Assembly: GCA_037501455.1 (NCBI GenBank)
Contig: CM074865.1
Coordinates: forward strand, 37,864,501 to 37,928,500
Reading direction: 5' to 3'
Origin: Lantana camara
Lineage: Eukaryota; Streptophyta; Magnoliopsida; Lamiales; Verbenaceae
Length of the DNA: 64,000 bases
The stretch's first letter is position 1. Each line of letters begins with the position of its first letter. The notes below the pieces were generated by a model. The model saw nothing but the letters and a program-made list of their open reading frames with translations. It had not been told where the DNA came from and did no database searches. Positions 1 through 11,616 of this stretch are shown one piece after another. The translations under genes and the position numbers were made by a program.

Positions 1-68
1 TGGGTGGCTTTGTTTGCATTCCCGTAGCCCTCCCCTGTTTTTCTCTGTTCTTCATATTTGCAGAAACA

Positions 69-298
69 GGGAACGGCCGTTCCCAGCCTCAAGGCATTGT
101 GGGAACGGGCGTTCCCACCTTTTCAAATGATTTAGGCGGCCGAGCATGGGAACGGCCGTTCCCATTTTGGCCTTGTGCCGGAAGGGCCGTTCCCAGCTTC
201 CGCGCGTTTTAAAAGGGGGAAAAACGTTGGTGCGTTTTGGGGGGGGAATGGGAACGACCGTTCCCATTTACAAAGGCAACCCGGAACGGCCGTTCCCA
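69..298. repeat. Palindrome cluster of LTR H (GGGAACGGCCGTTCCC)
   Basis: Six near-identical 16-18 bp palindromes start at about 69, 101, 148, 179, 250 and 281. The perfect form is GGGAACGGCCGTTCCC; variants change only the central bases or one arm base. They lie just downstream of a CCCCTGTTTTT box at 34-44. Family A LTRs carry the same unit. Confidence 0.85.
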
Positions 299-521
299 CC
301 TCGCTGACAGAACAAATGTGACTGCATAAAATCACATTTTTAGCCCCTCTATCCAACGACTTCTGTGACCCCGAATTGCTGTAATATGTGCTAATATGAT
401 GTGAAACAACATGTTATCATACCACATTGCATTTTCGTGGTCATCTCGATACATTTCCGCCGTTGGTCACTTTTTGGGCATTTTAGGTCATGTCTCATGT
501 ATAAGTGTCGTGTTTGCACAG

Positions 522-585
522 GTCACGAGGGTAGGGACGAGGAGCAAGCCCCGTAGGTCGTGCCTACTTGTCTTTGTCGGTATAG
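522..585 (+). other. Candidate exon 2 of split LTR leader (LTR H)
   Basis: A 64-nt segment bounded by a 3' splice-like TTTGCACAG ending at 521 and a 5' splice-like TATAG/GTGAGG at 585/586. The position matches exon 2 candidates in the other LTRs. Inferred from sequence only. Confidence 0.4.
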
Positions 586-1310
586 GTGAGGTTTAATTGT
601 TAATTACATAAAACCAGTATACCCCTTATGTGATATTTTGGCCAAAATAGTAGTTACATTATACTTTCTATAAATCATTGATCATTTCAAGCCAGGTTCA
701 AGCAAGCAAGCAAGTCAGGTATTGTTTCATGCATGTTTAGGCGAGTAGCATGACGGTTACGTTTGGGCCCGAGGGTAGTGACTAGAGCCAACCGGGAAAG
801 CAAGGGCTGACGGGTAACTCTGGCGCTATCCTCACCTGTTAGGGGTCACCCCTGAATCCACTAGGAGATTAGTGGAGGAAGGAGCTCCGGGCTTAGGGAT
901 TCATGTACCCTATGCTCAATGAGATTGGATGTTGGGGCCTTGCAATCCCTTCATCAAACCGGAGGAAAAAGGAGACTGGGGACGAGTCCGGCACCACGGA
1001 TGCGCCTCGGGTTATTGCATGATTGTCATTTCATGAACGTGTTATATGATTACACTATCGCACGATTGCACGATAAATGAATTGCATGATCACCTATTGA
1101 ATATTAAACAAGCAAGCATGTTCATGTACATTTGGAGTAAGGTTGGAGACCGCCCTCACTCGTCGGGGCCATGTATTGATTGATTGCATGAAACGATCCA
1201 GTAATTAATATTGATAGTTGTAATCTCGGGCGAGTTCTCTATTATTGTGAACGTATAATGTTTTAATAATAAAACCTTACCCGAGGTTATAACTTGCATG
1301 TGATTGTGCT

Positions 1311-1366
1311 AATATATATTTATGCCCCTCACTCAGTCTTCGGTAGACTGATACTTCACCTTTCAG
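1311..1366 (+). promoter_or_regulatory. TATA-like run, CAGTCT/AGACTG hairpin and 3' splice-like site (LTR H)
   Basis: AT run at 1311-1323, then hairpin arms CAGTCT (1334-1339) and AGACTG (1345-1350), then a pyrimidine-rich stretch ending in CAG at 1366. The 3' arm reads ACTGAT, a plausible branch point. The equivalent hairpin occurs in every substantial LTR of the window, with compensating changes. Confidence 0.45.
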
Positions 1367-1789
1367 GTACTTGAGAGCCGGTCGTGCTAGGCGGGAGTCT
1401 GGTCCAGTCCTGCATTGTCACGAGTCTAGCAGTGCACCATCATGTATATATTTTACTACTTCTCATGTTATGTCTGTTGTTATCACGTTCTGAATACTTG
1501 ATCTTGTATAAGTTAGTAAGAGATGATAATGTATTGATAATTAGTTTGGTATCTATACGTATCTATCTGATAAATATGGTACCTATACGTATATATGGAA
1601 TAATGCTTCCGCTTTTAATTGTTATGCATTGGTTTTGTATTGCTTTGGGGTTTAGTCCCGCCTAGCTTGTCTTTTCTTTTCTTGGTCACCCGTTCGCTAT
1701 AGGTTAGTTCATGTACGGATTGTCCATTTCGTATGTGGATCGGCCTATAGTGCGGGGGTGTGGTACCTCCACGTGTCCGGGGTGCTACA

Positions 1790-2050
1790 TGTTTCATGTT
1801 TCACAGCTCCGAAAGTATTATCGAGACGAGTCCGAGGTTCTACCGGTTGAAAAAGTGGAAATTAGAACCGGATCTCACCTTTGTTCAGAAGCCGATTAAG
1901 ATTTTGGATCGAAAGTTTCAGGAACTTCGAAATCGGCGTATTCCACTAGTCAAGGTTCTTTAGAGAAGTGATAAAACCGAAGAGGCTACGTGGGAGACGG
2001 AGGATAAGATGAAAAGGTTTCACCCCGAGTTGTTTCCGAGCGAGCAGTGA
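1790..2050 (+). pseudogene. gag-pol remnant: chromodomain tail
   Basis: The translated fragment begins with the [10 protein letters not shown] motif that links integrase to the C-terminal chromodomain in this lineage. It continues through the ILDRKFQELRNRRIPLVKVL segment to a normal pol terminus at about 2050. One base is missing near 1865 and a tryptophan codon has become TAG near 1961. Everything upstream of the motif is gone, because LTR H ends one base before it. A polypurine tract follows at 2067-2080, but the expected plus-strand 3' LTR does not. A dead remnant. Confidence 0.8.
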
Positions 2051-2066
2051 ATCCGAGGACGGATTC

Positions 2067-2080
2067 TTTTAAGGGGGAGA
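2067..2080 (+). other. Polypurine tract of the pol remnant
   Basis: A TTTTAAGGGGGAGA tract, the usual plus-strand primer upstream of a 3' LTR. Here it is followed by CTTAAGGA and then an LTR in the opposite orientation. Confidence 0.6.
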
Positions 2081-2508
2081 GATTCTTAAGGATGTAGCAC
2101 CCGAGCGTAAGGTACCACATCCCCCGCACCGGGACCCGACCCGTATATGAAATGGAAGTCCATACACGTGCTAAATCCACGGCGAACGGGGACACAACAC
2201 ACACGCTATGCTAGGTGGGACTAACCCTTAAACCATTCAACTCAAGAATCATCAAATCAGAGTTAAAATAATACGCGGAAGCAGGAATAACATAGCATAT
2301 GTACAGTGAGCCACCAAGCTCCAAAATAGAGATACAAGAGCATTCAAATATGCAACGGCACTCACGGCCTACAAAATCATAACGCTCCAATCTATACTAT
2401 GGTCAAATACAAAAGTAGCAACAAGAGTATGAATATGAGACTGAAAAGAAATGCTAAACATAAATGCAAGACCTAGACGACTTGTATTCCCGCCTAGCAC
2501 TCCTATAG

Positions 2509-2590
2509 CTGCACAAAACAGCTGAAAACAACCGGGTTCAGTCTAAAAGAGACTGGAGGGTATCAAAACGGGGCATAAGATATATAATAT
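2509..2590 (-). promoter_or_regulatory. TATA-like run, hairpin and 3' splice-like site (LTR B)
   Basis: Read on the minus strand: AT-rich run at 2590-2579, hairpin arms CAGTCT/AGACTG at 2555-2539, then a T-rich tract ending in TTTTGTGCAG at 2509. Confidence 0.4.
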
Positions 2591-3248
2591 CACATAATTT
2601 AAACACATACATGCAAGTCCTAATCCCGTGTGAAGTTTGATAAGAATTTACCAAGTGGTTAAAACAAAATAAAACATCAACGGGATTACGACGTTTATTT
2701 TCATTCATAATTGTCCATAAGGGTTTAAGCTCGGCGAGTGAGCGTGCACAATCTCCAACCTTCTCCTCGTGTAATCATATCATAATTATTGGTTGTCATA
2801 CATATCTTTGGTGCACATACATAAATGATCATAATCATATATATACACCTTCTTCCTCCGGATGGTGGAAGGGTTAGCTAGACCCTGCCACCGGTTCATA
2901 CATAGGCCAATGGGGGTACATGAATCCCCCAAGGGCACTCAGCTCCCATTCCTCGCTAAACCTCCTAGTGAGGGCCGGTGTCACCGTAGTTTGGTTGGAA
3001 CTAGTATATGGGATCCCCGTCAGCCCTTGCTTCCTCGGTTAGCCACATACACTAAGTCCCTGGGCTCGTGAACATAACATACATACAATCTCGCCAAAAC
3101 ATAAGGTAGGATTTCATAATCAAAAGGGGTCATACGTTTGAAATCATTTACCCAAAATGACTTGATTTATATAAATATACTATTTTGGCTTAAAACTTTG
3201 CACGTAAGGGATTTATAGGGTTATTTTAACTAGTAGAAGAAAACCCAC

Positions 3249-3315
3249 CTTTACCAAGGCAAAATAAAGGCACAAGCGTCTCAATGCTCGTCCTCGTCTC
3301 CGACCAAACCCGAAT
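3249..3315 (-). other. Candidate exon 2 of split LTR leader (LTR B)
   Basis: 67 nt preceded by a strong pyrimidine tract (CCTTTTCTTTTGCACAG) and followed by AAAG/GTGGGT. The conserved GCCGAGCGTC block lies about 40 nt upstream. Confidence 0.45.
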
Positions 3316-3804
3316 CTGTGCAAAAGAAAAGGTATGAGACTCATTGACCACATATGACGCTCGGCAATGAAATGAATATGACATGAATTCATAAATGATC
3401 ATATTATATCAATAAAATGTTCATGTGCACTATTAAGAGATTTAAACATATAATCAACTCATTCGTTCATAAATATATCCTTCAGTTTCGTAATTTCATA
3501 AATTCATATGTTCATATAAATTTCATAAATTCATAACATTTATAACATTCATAATGCATAACAATTAATCTAAAATTCATTTAATAAGCATAACATATAA
3601 TATTCATATTCACATTTAGGAATAAAATAAATAATTTAAACATTCAATCAATAGTCGGTAATTAAATACGCGAAATGGAAATCAATTAATTTCAATAATT
3701 AAATTAAATCAAATAATATTTGAAATATATAATAATTATACATATAATATAATAATTATATATAATCATATAATAGCATAACAAATATATAACATGTAAT
3801 CACA

Positions 3805-3842
3805 TATAATATATATAACATATATATATATATATATACACG
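3805..3842. repeat. TA-rich microsatellite
   Basis: Alternating TA run inside LTR B, within a longer AT-rich stretch containing repeated CATGCATG motifs (3858-3975). Confidence 0.8.
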
Positions 3843-4176
3843 TACACACAAACTCACCCATGCATGCATGAATCATATATATACTATATATACTATAATT
3901 ATACATGCATGCAATATATTATAAAAATGAATGCAAAACACGTACACACACAAAGCCACAGCCATGCATGCATATATATATTACATGCATATTATATAAA
4001 TTATATATATATACATAAGCATGCAAATACAACCATAAAACCATGCACACACAACCCTACTCCCATGCATGCACACGCACACCCTCAGCACAACCTCCAT
4101 CAGCCATGGAAACATACACAGCAGCAACAGCAGCAACACACAAGCAAACGCAGCAAGACAGTCCAAGGAAAACGGG

Positions 4177-4332
4177 GTGACACCCCCCGTGTCACGCTCC
4201 AAACCTAGACCGAGACACCCCCGTGTCTCGGTACAGCAAGTCCAGACCAACTCTGCACCCCCGTTCCTCGCTGGAACGAGGAGAAATGACATGCCCGTGC
4301 CACGAACCAGAAACACCCCTGTTCTCGAACAG
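4177..4332. repeat. Palindrome cluster of LTR B (GTGACAC/GTGTCAC type)
   Basis: Four inverted repeats in 156 bp: GTGACAC/GTGTCAC around a C run (4177-4195), CCGAGACAC/GTGTCTCGG (4210-4231), CGTTCC/GGAACG (4262-4278) and CTGTTC/GAACAG (4319-4332). An AAACAGGG box lies next to them, as in the other LTRs. Confidence 0.75.
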
Positions 4333-5756
4333 CAAAACGCAGAAACAGGGCAGCCCTTAACCAGCAAGAAAGAAGGCAACCAAGGCAGCTAAACTAAGCA
4401 TGAAAGGCAGCAAGAACATAACTAAAATACATGCCAAGAAGCCACAAAAATGATAGCAAAAAGGAAGAAGGAAATCAGCAGTTTTTGACAGCAAACATCA
4501 TGCCAACATAGAGTAAAAACTGGAGGAAAACAGAGCATGCTAGCATTCAATTAATCCGACTTCGTTCAGGTCCATAAGTCCCTCAAATGTGCAACAAAAC
4601 AACATGAATTCAGCAAGTAAATCAGTTCCAAAAGTGATCAACCAAGACATCAACCGTACGTGACCTTCAAGTGGAAAATTTCTCAAAAGATCATAAATGA
4701 TATCTCATAAATATCTCAACAACCACGAAATCAAAGACCATAAATGATATGAGGATGTCAAAACAATCAATCTCAAGCTTGGAATCACTCTAAATCATTG
4801 AGAATCGAAGAAGATCAAGAATTTGCACAAAAACTCCATTTTCGGGAAAAACAGTCCAGGAAGAAGAAACCATGCTCAAAATCATGAATGAAAAGATGGA
4901 AATGATCAGAATTAAACATATAATACAACCCTAAACTTACCTTGATGATTGGTTGAAGTTTGGATGAGATTTGAGCTCCAAAATCTCTAAGGGATGAAGG
5001 GTTACGGGACTGGAATGAGAAGCAGTAGCTTTGGCTGAATTTTTGGGGATTGTGTGAGGGTTATCTCGGTTAGGGCTTGAAATATCATGATAGGTGGTTG
5101 AGTTAGGGTTTAAAGGAATCAAACCATGGTTAATTTGGTTATGGTTTGGACAAGATATGGCTCATTTTGTACAACAAGGTCAAGTTGGTCACCGATTCGT
5201 TTTTCGGTTGTATTTCGGAGGTTCAAACGACTTAGGAAAAATATAAGGCTAAGTTTACTAAACTCGAATTTTCGTTACGAGTTCAGCGGAGTTGACGGAA
5301 CTCGAATCCGAGTTCCCGAGCTCAATATATTAAATTCGGAACCAAGGGTACGCTAAGTGCTCGTTACCCCGTTTTTGGTTCCTCGAAACAAATTAAATTC
5401 GTTAACAACTCAAATGAATTCGAAAATGTAAACCGAGCATAAGATCATGTCCATAACACATATATTTACAACATACTACAAATTCGTGGTAATCCGAAAT
5501 CATTTCATACAAGAACGAAGCTCAAACTTAGTGATATGATCAATCCATGCAATTCATGCATAATTTTTAAAATTACCATGCAAAAATATAATTTCCCATG
5601 CAAAAACCTTTAAATAAATAAATTAAATCTAATATTAAATAAATTATATTAAGCACGTAATTAATTAATTAAAACATGATTAATTAACATAACATATAAT
5701 TAGCATAATCATTAAATTAATACTAATATAAATAAACGTATACATATATACTTAAA

Positions 5757-5757
5757 G

Positions 5758-5802
<45 letters not shown>

Positions 5803-5820
5803 TATATAATACGATATATA
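5757..5820. repeat. (TA)n microsatellite
   Basis: Long alternating TA tract near the 5' end of LTR B. Confidence 0.9.
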
Positions 5821-5978
5821 TATATTAGAATTAATAATATATTAAAATAAAATATAATAAAATAATATAATAACAATTTATAATAAAATTAAATATAAAA
5901 CACATAAAAACAATTAATTCGCGCAAATTGGTAAACACATACGCCCTACCTTTACGTCCGAAAAGTCGGGGCGTTACA

Positions 5979-6758
5979 ATACGTGCCGCCAAATCTGATC
6001 TTAATGTTGGTATAACTGGAGGTTAGTTAGTCTACCTTAAGTGATGGGAAGGTACGTCCCTCCCTCTGTCTGTATCTGGATCTCGAGGGGTTGCTCCCGA
6101 CAGATCATGGAGGAAAGGCTGGATTGATTCTGTTATTTCTAATTTCATTCTGTTTAAGGAATAAAGGATGGAGAACGCCAACTTGCAGGGTATTAATACT
6201 TTATTGTCATACGGTTCATATTTTCAAGAATCTGATACCCAATCCTTTATTTCCCTTTTTCTCAAAATAAATATGAACCAAATATTTGTATTGATTATTA
6301 TTCTATTGATTTCCGGTAGAATACTATCGATCTATTGTTTTACTAACAGTTTCCAACTCCAACTTTTATAGTCAAGTACCTTTTTAAATATATCTATACT
6401 TATATATATAAATTCCAACTACCCCCCCACTTAGTCACTTTGACTAACCCTGGTACTTTACAAATCATGGTTTCAGGTTCAACAGACGCTTACTAGAAGG
6501 TATCTTGAAGCCTACTGTGCCTTTTCATTTGGCATAATAGGTCAAGGTTCTTTTGAATAAGTTATGCTTCCGAGCTTGTAATTACCTATTACGGCCATTA
6601 CATGGTCACTTCCTTTTCATCTGTATTATGCCATTACTTGCTTATTTATTGCATTCCCCTATCATCGTTTCAAAAGTTTTAAATTACCGATATTTCCGCT
6701 GCAGTGATTTAATACTCTGATATTGTATAATACTCTGATATTGTATAACACTCTCCGT
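5979..6758. other. Intergenic segment without identifiable gene
   Basis: About 780 bp between LTR B and the truncated family A internal region. The short frames show no domain I recognise. It holds an 18-bp unit (TACTCTGATATTGTATAA) repeated exactly twice at 6713-6748, right beside the family A breakpoint. It could be old target DNA or an unrecognised repeat. Confidence 0.5.
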
Positions 6759-8801
6759 TCACCGTTCAAACGGCATCACTACAAACTCGAAGTGTCCATA
6801 ACGGGTATTAAACGCAGTCTTAGAGATGTCATCCTCCCGGATACGAAGTTGGTAATACCCTTGCCTCAAATCTAACTTAGAGCACACCTGCGACCCTTGC
6901 AAGATGTCAAACAACTCTTCGATATGAGGTAAAGGATACTTATTCTTCACTGTCATCCGGTTCAACTCGCGGTAGTCTATACACATCTTCAAAGTCCCAT
7001 CCTTTTTCTTCACAAACAACACAGGAGCACCCCACGGGGATGTACTCGGACGGATGTAACCGCAAGTCAAGAGCTCATCCAGCTGAGTTTTCAACTCCTT
7101 CAACTCAGCAGGAGCCATCCGATACTGTGTCTTAGAGAAAGGCTCAGCTCCAGGATAAAGGTCGACTACAAACTCGATGTCCCTATCAGGTGGCAAAGAA
7201 CCCAAATTCTCAGGGAACACATCGGGAAACTCACTCACGACCTCCGTCTCCTCAAGTTTGGCCTGATCCTTCGGTTTATTCAAAAGATAGGCCACAAAAC
7301 CTGTCGCGCCGTCCCGGAGGAGCTTACTTGCTTCCATAAAAGACACAAACGGGCTGGACCTCAACCTCTCACCCGTAAAGACCACTGACCCCAACGAAAC
7401 CTTCTTCTCATGACAATCCAACTGAGCTCGGTATCTGAAGAGAAAGTCCATACCAAGGATAACCTCATACTTCTTCAACGGTAGAACTATCAAATCTGCA
7501 GGAAAAACTCGTCCCTCAAACACCACCGGACACTCCCTGAACACCCTGTCAGCTTCCAAAGACCCTCCCAAAGGAGTATTCACCACATACACATGCGCAG
7601 ATAATTCATCAAGTAAAGGCAAAGAAGCAACAATATCCCGGGAAATAAATGAATGCGTAGCCCCGGGATCAAACAATGCATGTAGTGATATGCCATGAAT
7701 GTTTATTGTACCTTCTATCACGGCGTTTGGGTCGACATCAGCAGCTTCCTCCTCTCCCTCCAAAGCAAACACTCGAGCCTGCACAACCGGTCTCCTATTC
7801 GGGCAAGCATCAATCAAGTGGTCAGAAGACCCGCATGCATAACATTTACCCAGAAGCCTCCAACACCTCTCCACTGGATGTCTCCCCTGACAATGAGAAC
7901 AAACGGGTGGTCCCTGAGCTGGAGCCGGTCGAACTGGAGCAACAGGAGGTGCCACGGGACCGGTAATACGGGGCTTCTTGTTCCCTAAGCCTTGGGGACG
8001 AAAAGCCGGTGGAACAGGAGCTCGTGGAGCATAAGAAATGGGCCTCTTACCCAATCCAGATCCGGATCCCGACCCTCGAGTCGAAGAGAAAGGTGGAGGC
8101 TTCAACCGAGCCATTTGGGCCTCAACTTGAATTGCCCTCTTTGTAACTTGGGCCCAAGTACTCACGTTGGCAGCTTGCAAAGCTTCTTGAATATCCCGAC
8201 GAAGTCCATGAAGAAACGCTCGGGCCTTATGATCATCATGGTCGGTGATGTGAGTAGCATAAGGAGCTAACCTCTCAAACTCCAAAATATAACCCTCCAC
8301 CGTCCGATTACCTTGCCTCAAATTAGTGAACTCTTGGAGGCGACGTTCTTGTGCACTATGAGGGATATATTTCTCATGGAATTCCTGCACAAACGTCTCC
8401 CAATTGAATTCCATACCAGTTCTCTCAAGCCTGGATCTCACACTCCTTAGCCAAATAGCGGCTGGCCCTTGAATGATACGACCCGTGCAAACAGCCTTGT
8501 CCTGGGAATTCCCTTGACATATCTCCCAAATACCTCGAATCTCAGACAACCACTCTTCCGCCTTGATATCATCACCTCCATACCACTTTGGAGGGTTGTT
8601 GTTCCGGAAGTCCCTATACACGGCGGATATATCTTGTCCTTCACCCGGATTTGCATTACCCCTTTGATTGTTTTGGAGTTGATTGAGTAGGGCTTGAACA
8701 ATATTCTCCGCATTTACAGGTGGTGGCGGAGGTGCATTCTGTGGAGCCGGTTCGTTCAAATCGGGGGTTTGTTCACGATGATTATGTCTTCTTGGAGGCA
8801 T
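6759..8801 (-). pseudogene. Truncated family A gag-pol (gag, protease, start of RT)
   Basis: The likely start is [11 protein letters not shown] (ATG at 8801-8799); an upstream in-frame ATG at 8864 is also open. Reading on: proline-rich N terminus, retrotransposon gag domain (the [11 protein letters not shown] and [14 protein letters not shown] region), two zinc knuckles ([13 protein letters not shown] and [14 protein letters not shown]), protease with DPGATHSF, then RT up to VVMPF. There the homology to family A stops at about 6766 and a chance TGA follows. Unlike its neighbour at 11617-16176, this copy has no premature stop in gag. Without the RT catalytic core or integrase it cannot work by itself. 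Confidence 0.85.
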
Positions 8802-9020
8802 CCTGAAACTCACAAATTCAAGCAATATGGATGCATGTAAATCAGTGTATGAATATGTATACAATTTAAGAAAATAATCAAGTAATCAAGTAATCAATTA
8901 GTCAAGTAATCACATACTCAAATCATGTATTCACACATGCACATAATCAAAAGTCATATTGACCTAAGCCGTACGACCTAGACAGACCCACACGACACTA
9001 GAGCCCGGTTTTGCAACCGC

Positions 9021-9032
9021 GCTCTGATACCA
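9021..9032 (-). other. Primer binding site, initiator tRNA-Met
   Basis: Displayed as GCTCTGATACCA, i.e. TGGTATCAGAGC on the element strand, 8 bases inside the LTR end. It belongs to the truncated internal copy. Confidence 0.9.
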
Positions 9033-9471
9033 CTTAAGGATGTAGCACCCACACGTAGGGCCACATCCCCCGCACCATAATCCGAACCCGAATACGAAAT
9101 GGAATGTCCGTACCCGAATCCGAATCATAGCGAACGGGAGACCAAACACACACTCTAGGCTAGGCGGAGCTAAACTAAACGGAATCAGAGTGCACGGAAG
9201 CGAATAAATAAAAGCAACAAGCAACGATTATCACATATATACGTATAGGTACCAACCCACACCTATCTATATAGTATTTACATATAGATACCAACACTTC
9301 ATCCTGTACAAAGCCATCACGGCTCGAGCAAAATAGTAGGTAGGTATATACAAATCATAGCTGTACAACTACAAAATAATAAAGTGCAGGTATGCAAATG
9401 CACCTAACGAGACCTAGACTGACAAGTGCAACAGAAGACACACTTCTCCGCCTAGCTCACTCTCCCAAAAC

Positions 9472-9554
9472 CTGCAACTAAAAGAGTAAACGAGGGTCAG
9501 TCAACTGACTGAGTGAGGGGGCTAACGCACACCCACACCCTATATATATATAAA
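9472..9554 (-). promoter_or_regulatory. TATA-like run, hairpin and 3' splice-like site (family A)
   Basis: Minus strand: TATATATA run 9554-9541, hairpin arms CAGTCA/TGACTG at 9511-9498 whose 3' arm continues as ACTGACC, then TTACTCTTTTAGTTGCAG ending at 9472. Confidence 0.45.
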
Positions 9555-10260
9555 GCAGAGCACAAAGCAAAGGGTGAAATTATGAACCAGAATAGGTTTT
9601 ACAAACTAAAACTTTCCAAAACAAATACTTATACTTTAAAAGATTTCACAAACACTATCCCGATTCATACTTCTCAAACATACATAACAAAACATAATGC
9701 TCGGCGAGAACGAGCTTCCAACCTTTACTCCTCAGAACAAACAAAACGGAAATCATACACTCTCCTCTACACCAATGATGGAAGAGCCACTGGCGGCCCT
9801 AACCATCCAAACATATACAGACTCACGAGGGGTAGCGAGCCCACATCGTGCCCTCCCCGGTTTTTATGCCGAAGGCATCGAAATATCACACCTTCCCAAA
9901 CTCCCAGGGGTCGCGTGTGATATATCGGACGGAGACTACGCACAGGCCGAACCTCGACGGCCCGAACCGTCCCGAGGGTTCCTTACCCGTAGCTCCTTGG
10001 ATCCACACATACAAATCATATCATAACAAATGCCAAATCTTTCATGGCAATCTCGCTAACAGAATTGTAAAGCCTTTTCCAAAACATAGCTTACATAGGC
10101 TTATTTAATATCTTTTCCCAAAACAAAGTTGTTCACAAGATCATAACATATTCTAATCAACACATACATATCTATACATATAATATATAGTCACATGCAC
10201 GGCCGGAAAACATCACATAAGGCTTTAGGTCACTTAGCTAATAAAAGTCCTAAACCTCAC

Positions 10261-10328
10261 CTTGTGCGTGACCAAAAACGAGCAGACGTGAACAACCTAA
10301 GCCTCGGGCTCGTCAACTGGAACCTCCT
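10261..10328 (-). other. Candidate exon 2 of split LTR leader (family A)
   Basis: 68 nt between a textbook-looking acceptor (TGTTTTCTTTTCAG) and donor CACAAG/GTGAGG. The conserved GCCGAGCGTC plus GGTTCATAT block lies upstream. Confidence 0.5.
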
Positions 10329-10562
10329 CTGAAAAGAAAACACGAAAGCCCAAGACTTAGACTCTATATGAACCAAAGGAGACGCTCGGCAAAATGCATG
10401 ATTCATGTTCACATATAAAATGTCACAATTAGTACAACATATTCATTTACAATATAGTATGCAATAACAATCAAATTATAACAATTAACATGCAAAAGAA
10501 AAGCATTTAAAGTCATAAAATTGCATAATTAAGGTAAAGAGAAGCAGTGGCAGCTTCCAGGT

Positions 10563-10851
10563 TTCGAAGGGAAAAATCCACCCCCACGGATTTTTCCAAA
10601 GGGAAAAATCCACCCTCATGGATTTTTCCAAAGCTACTGCCTCAAATCCACCCCCGCGGATTTTTCCAAAGGGAAAAATCCACCCCCGTGGATTTGATCC
10701 AATAGCTCAAAAACGGTTTTTGGCCATGGGAACGGCCGTTCCCGTTCCAAGTACAAACTGGGAACGGTCGTTCCCAATCTCGGCATGAACAGTAAATTGG
10801 CCTGGGAACGGTCGTTCCCAGTTTAAAACTGGGGCGGGAACGGCCGTTCCG
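10563..10851. repeat. Hairpin and palindrome cluster of family A LTR
   Basis: Two kinds of unit. Units with arms GGAAAAATCC/GGATTTTTCC around a CCCC loop occur as four copies at 10563-10700, mostly joined by AAAG. Four GGGAACGG(C/T)CGTTCCC palindromes follow at 10728, 10760, 10804 and 10836. A box displayed as AAAACAGGGGAAGC lies just beyond, at about 10889. Confidence 0.85.
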
Positions 10852-11616
10852 GCCTGGTTCGAAGGTCTGGAACAGAATTTTATTACAGAAAACAGGGGAA
10901 GCTCAAAATTTTGCCAAAAATGGCCAAAATTCGAACCTTAAAATTGCCACAACTTCTCAAATTGCACACATAATTCACATAAATCATGCTTGACATATAA
11001 ACACTCAAAAAACTCAAGAAAACGGAATAAAAGACATGATCAAAGGAAATGCAATATTCAAGCTACAATCATGATCATTCATAAATGCTCAGCTACCAAG
11101 GGAAAATATACAATAAGTACAACATTTACAACCTATATAACTAATAAATGAAGCTAGGAATCAAGTACCTCAAGCAAAGAGCAAGAAATCACATTTGTAA
11201 CTAAACCCTTACTATTCACGTAAGGAAGCAAAGGCACACCAAACTCACTCCAAACTCAGAATTTAAACGATAGAAATGACAAGCACGACGAGGGGATTCC
11301 AAAACATACCTAAGTTCGAGAAAAGGCGAAGAAACGAGGAAGATCTTGGCTTGGGAAGTTTGAATGATCAACTTGGGGTTTATGCTCTAGCTTGGCTTGG
11401 TTGTTGCTGATTATGAACGTGAAAGAAGGAGAAAGGAAATGGTTCAGCCTTTAAGGCTGGACCGGTCGGTTCACGGGTTCGGTTCAAGGTTCCCGGTTCA
11501 AGTTGGTTCGGTTCAACAAATACAGGCTCAAATAAGGCCAACTCCAATTAAAACGAATAAATCACATGCAACATTAATTCAAATAAATTCATATAAGTTC
11601 AAATAATTTAAATAAG

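Larger units (their letters stand above)
1..1789 (+). mobile_element. LTR H, 3' part (left edge cut by window)
   Basis: This is the downstream part of a gypsy LTR in plus orientation. It ends in GGGGTGCTACA at 1789, and its 3' end resembles the ends of the other LTRs here (a CCCCCGCAC-type tract about 30 bp before the terminus, read in reverse). Six palindromes lie at 69-298. A candidate exon 2 lies at 522-585, a GC-rich stretch at 750-1010, a TATA-like run and hairpin at 1311-1350, a candidate acceptor at 1366, and stem arms GCTAGGCGGG at 1386-1395 and CCCGCCTAGC at 1657-1666. No primer site follows; the LTR end abuts pol sequence directly, so the element is internally deleted. The short frames inside it look like chance. 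Confidence 0.8.
2093..5978 (-). mobile_element. LTR B (complete, minus orientation)
   Basis: A 3.9-kb LTR running TGTAGCACCC to GGGGCGTTACA as displayed, so its 5' end is at 5978. The bases CTTAAGGA at 2085-2092 match the spacer that separates LTR and primer site in family A, suggesting it was a 5' LTR that lost its internal region. The flanks (AAGGA, ATACG) are not a target duplication. On the minus strand: candidate exon 1 ends at 4941 (AAG/GTAAGT), palindromes at 4177-4332, exon 2 at 3249-3315, hairpin at 2539-2555, acceptor at 2509, and stem arms at 2488-2498 and 2210-2220. The middle (3,480-3,900) and left-of-end parts are AT-rich with TA microsatellites. Confidence 0.75.

Noticed and set aside
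4069..4392. Open frame of about 107 codons in LTR B as a host gene
   Set aside because: It overlaps the palindrome cluster, has low-complexity His/Thr/Ser/Asn content, has an equally long frame on the other strand, and shows no recognisable domain.
9541..9554. TATA-like run as the sole main promoter of family A
   Set aside because: Not excluded, but a TATA box and UTR-like exon are found much further upstream in E, and the sequence after this run reads as branch point, pyrimidine tract and acceptor in all families. I therefore kept it only as an alternative.
10563..10851. CRISPR-like array because of repeated palindromes
   Set aside because: The units are inside a eukaryotic LTR, spacers are not unique or of constant length, and no associated genes exist.
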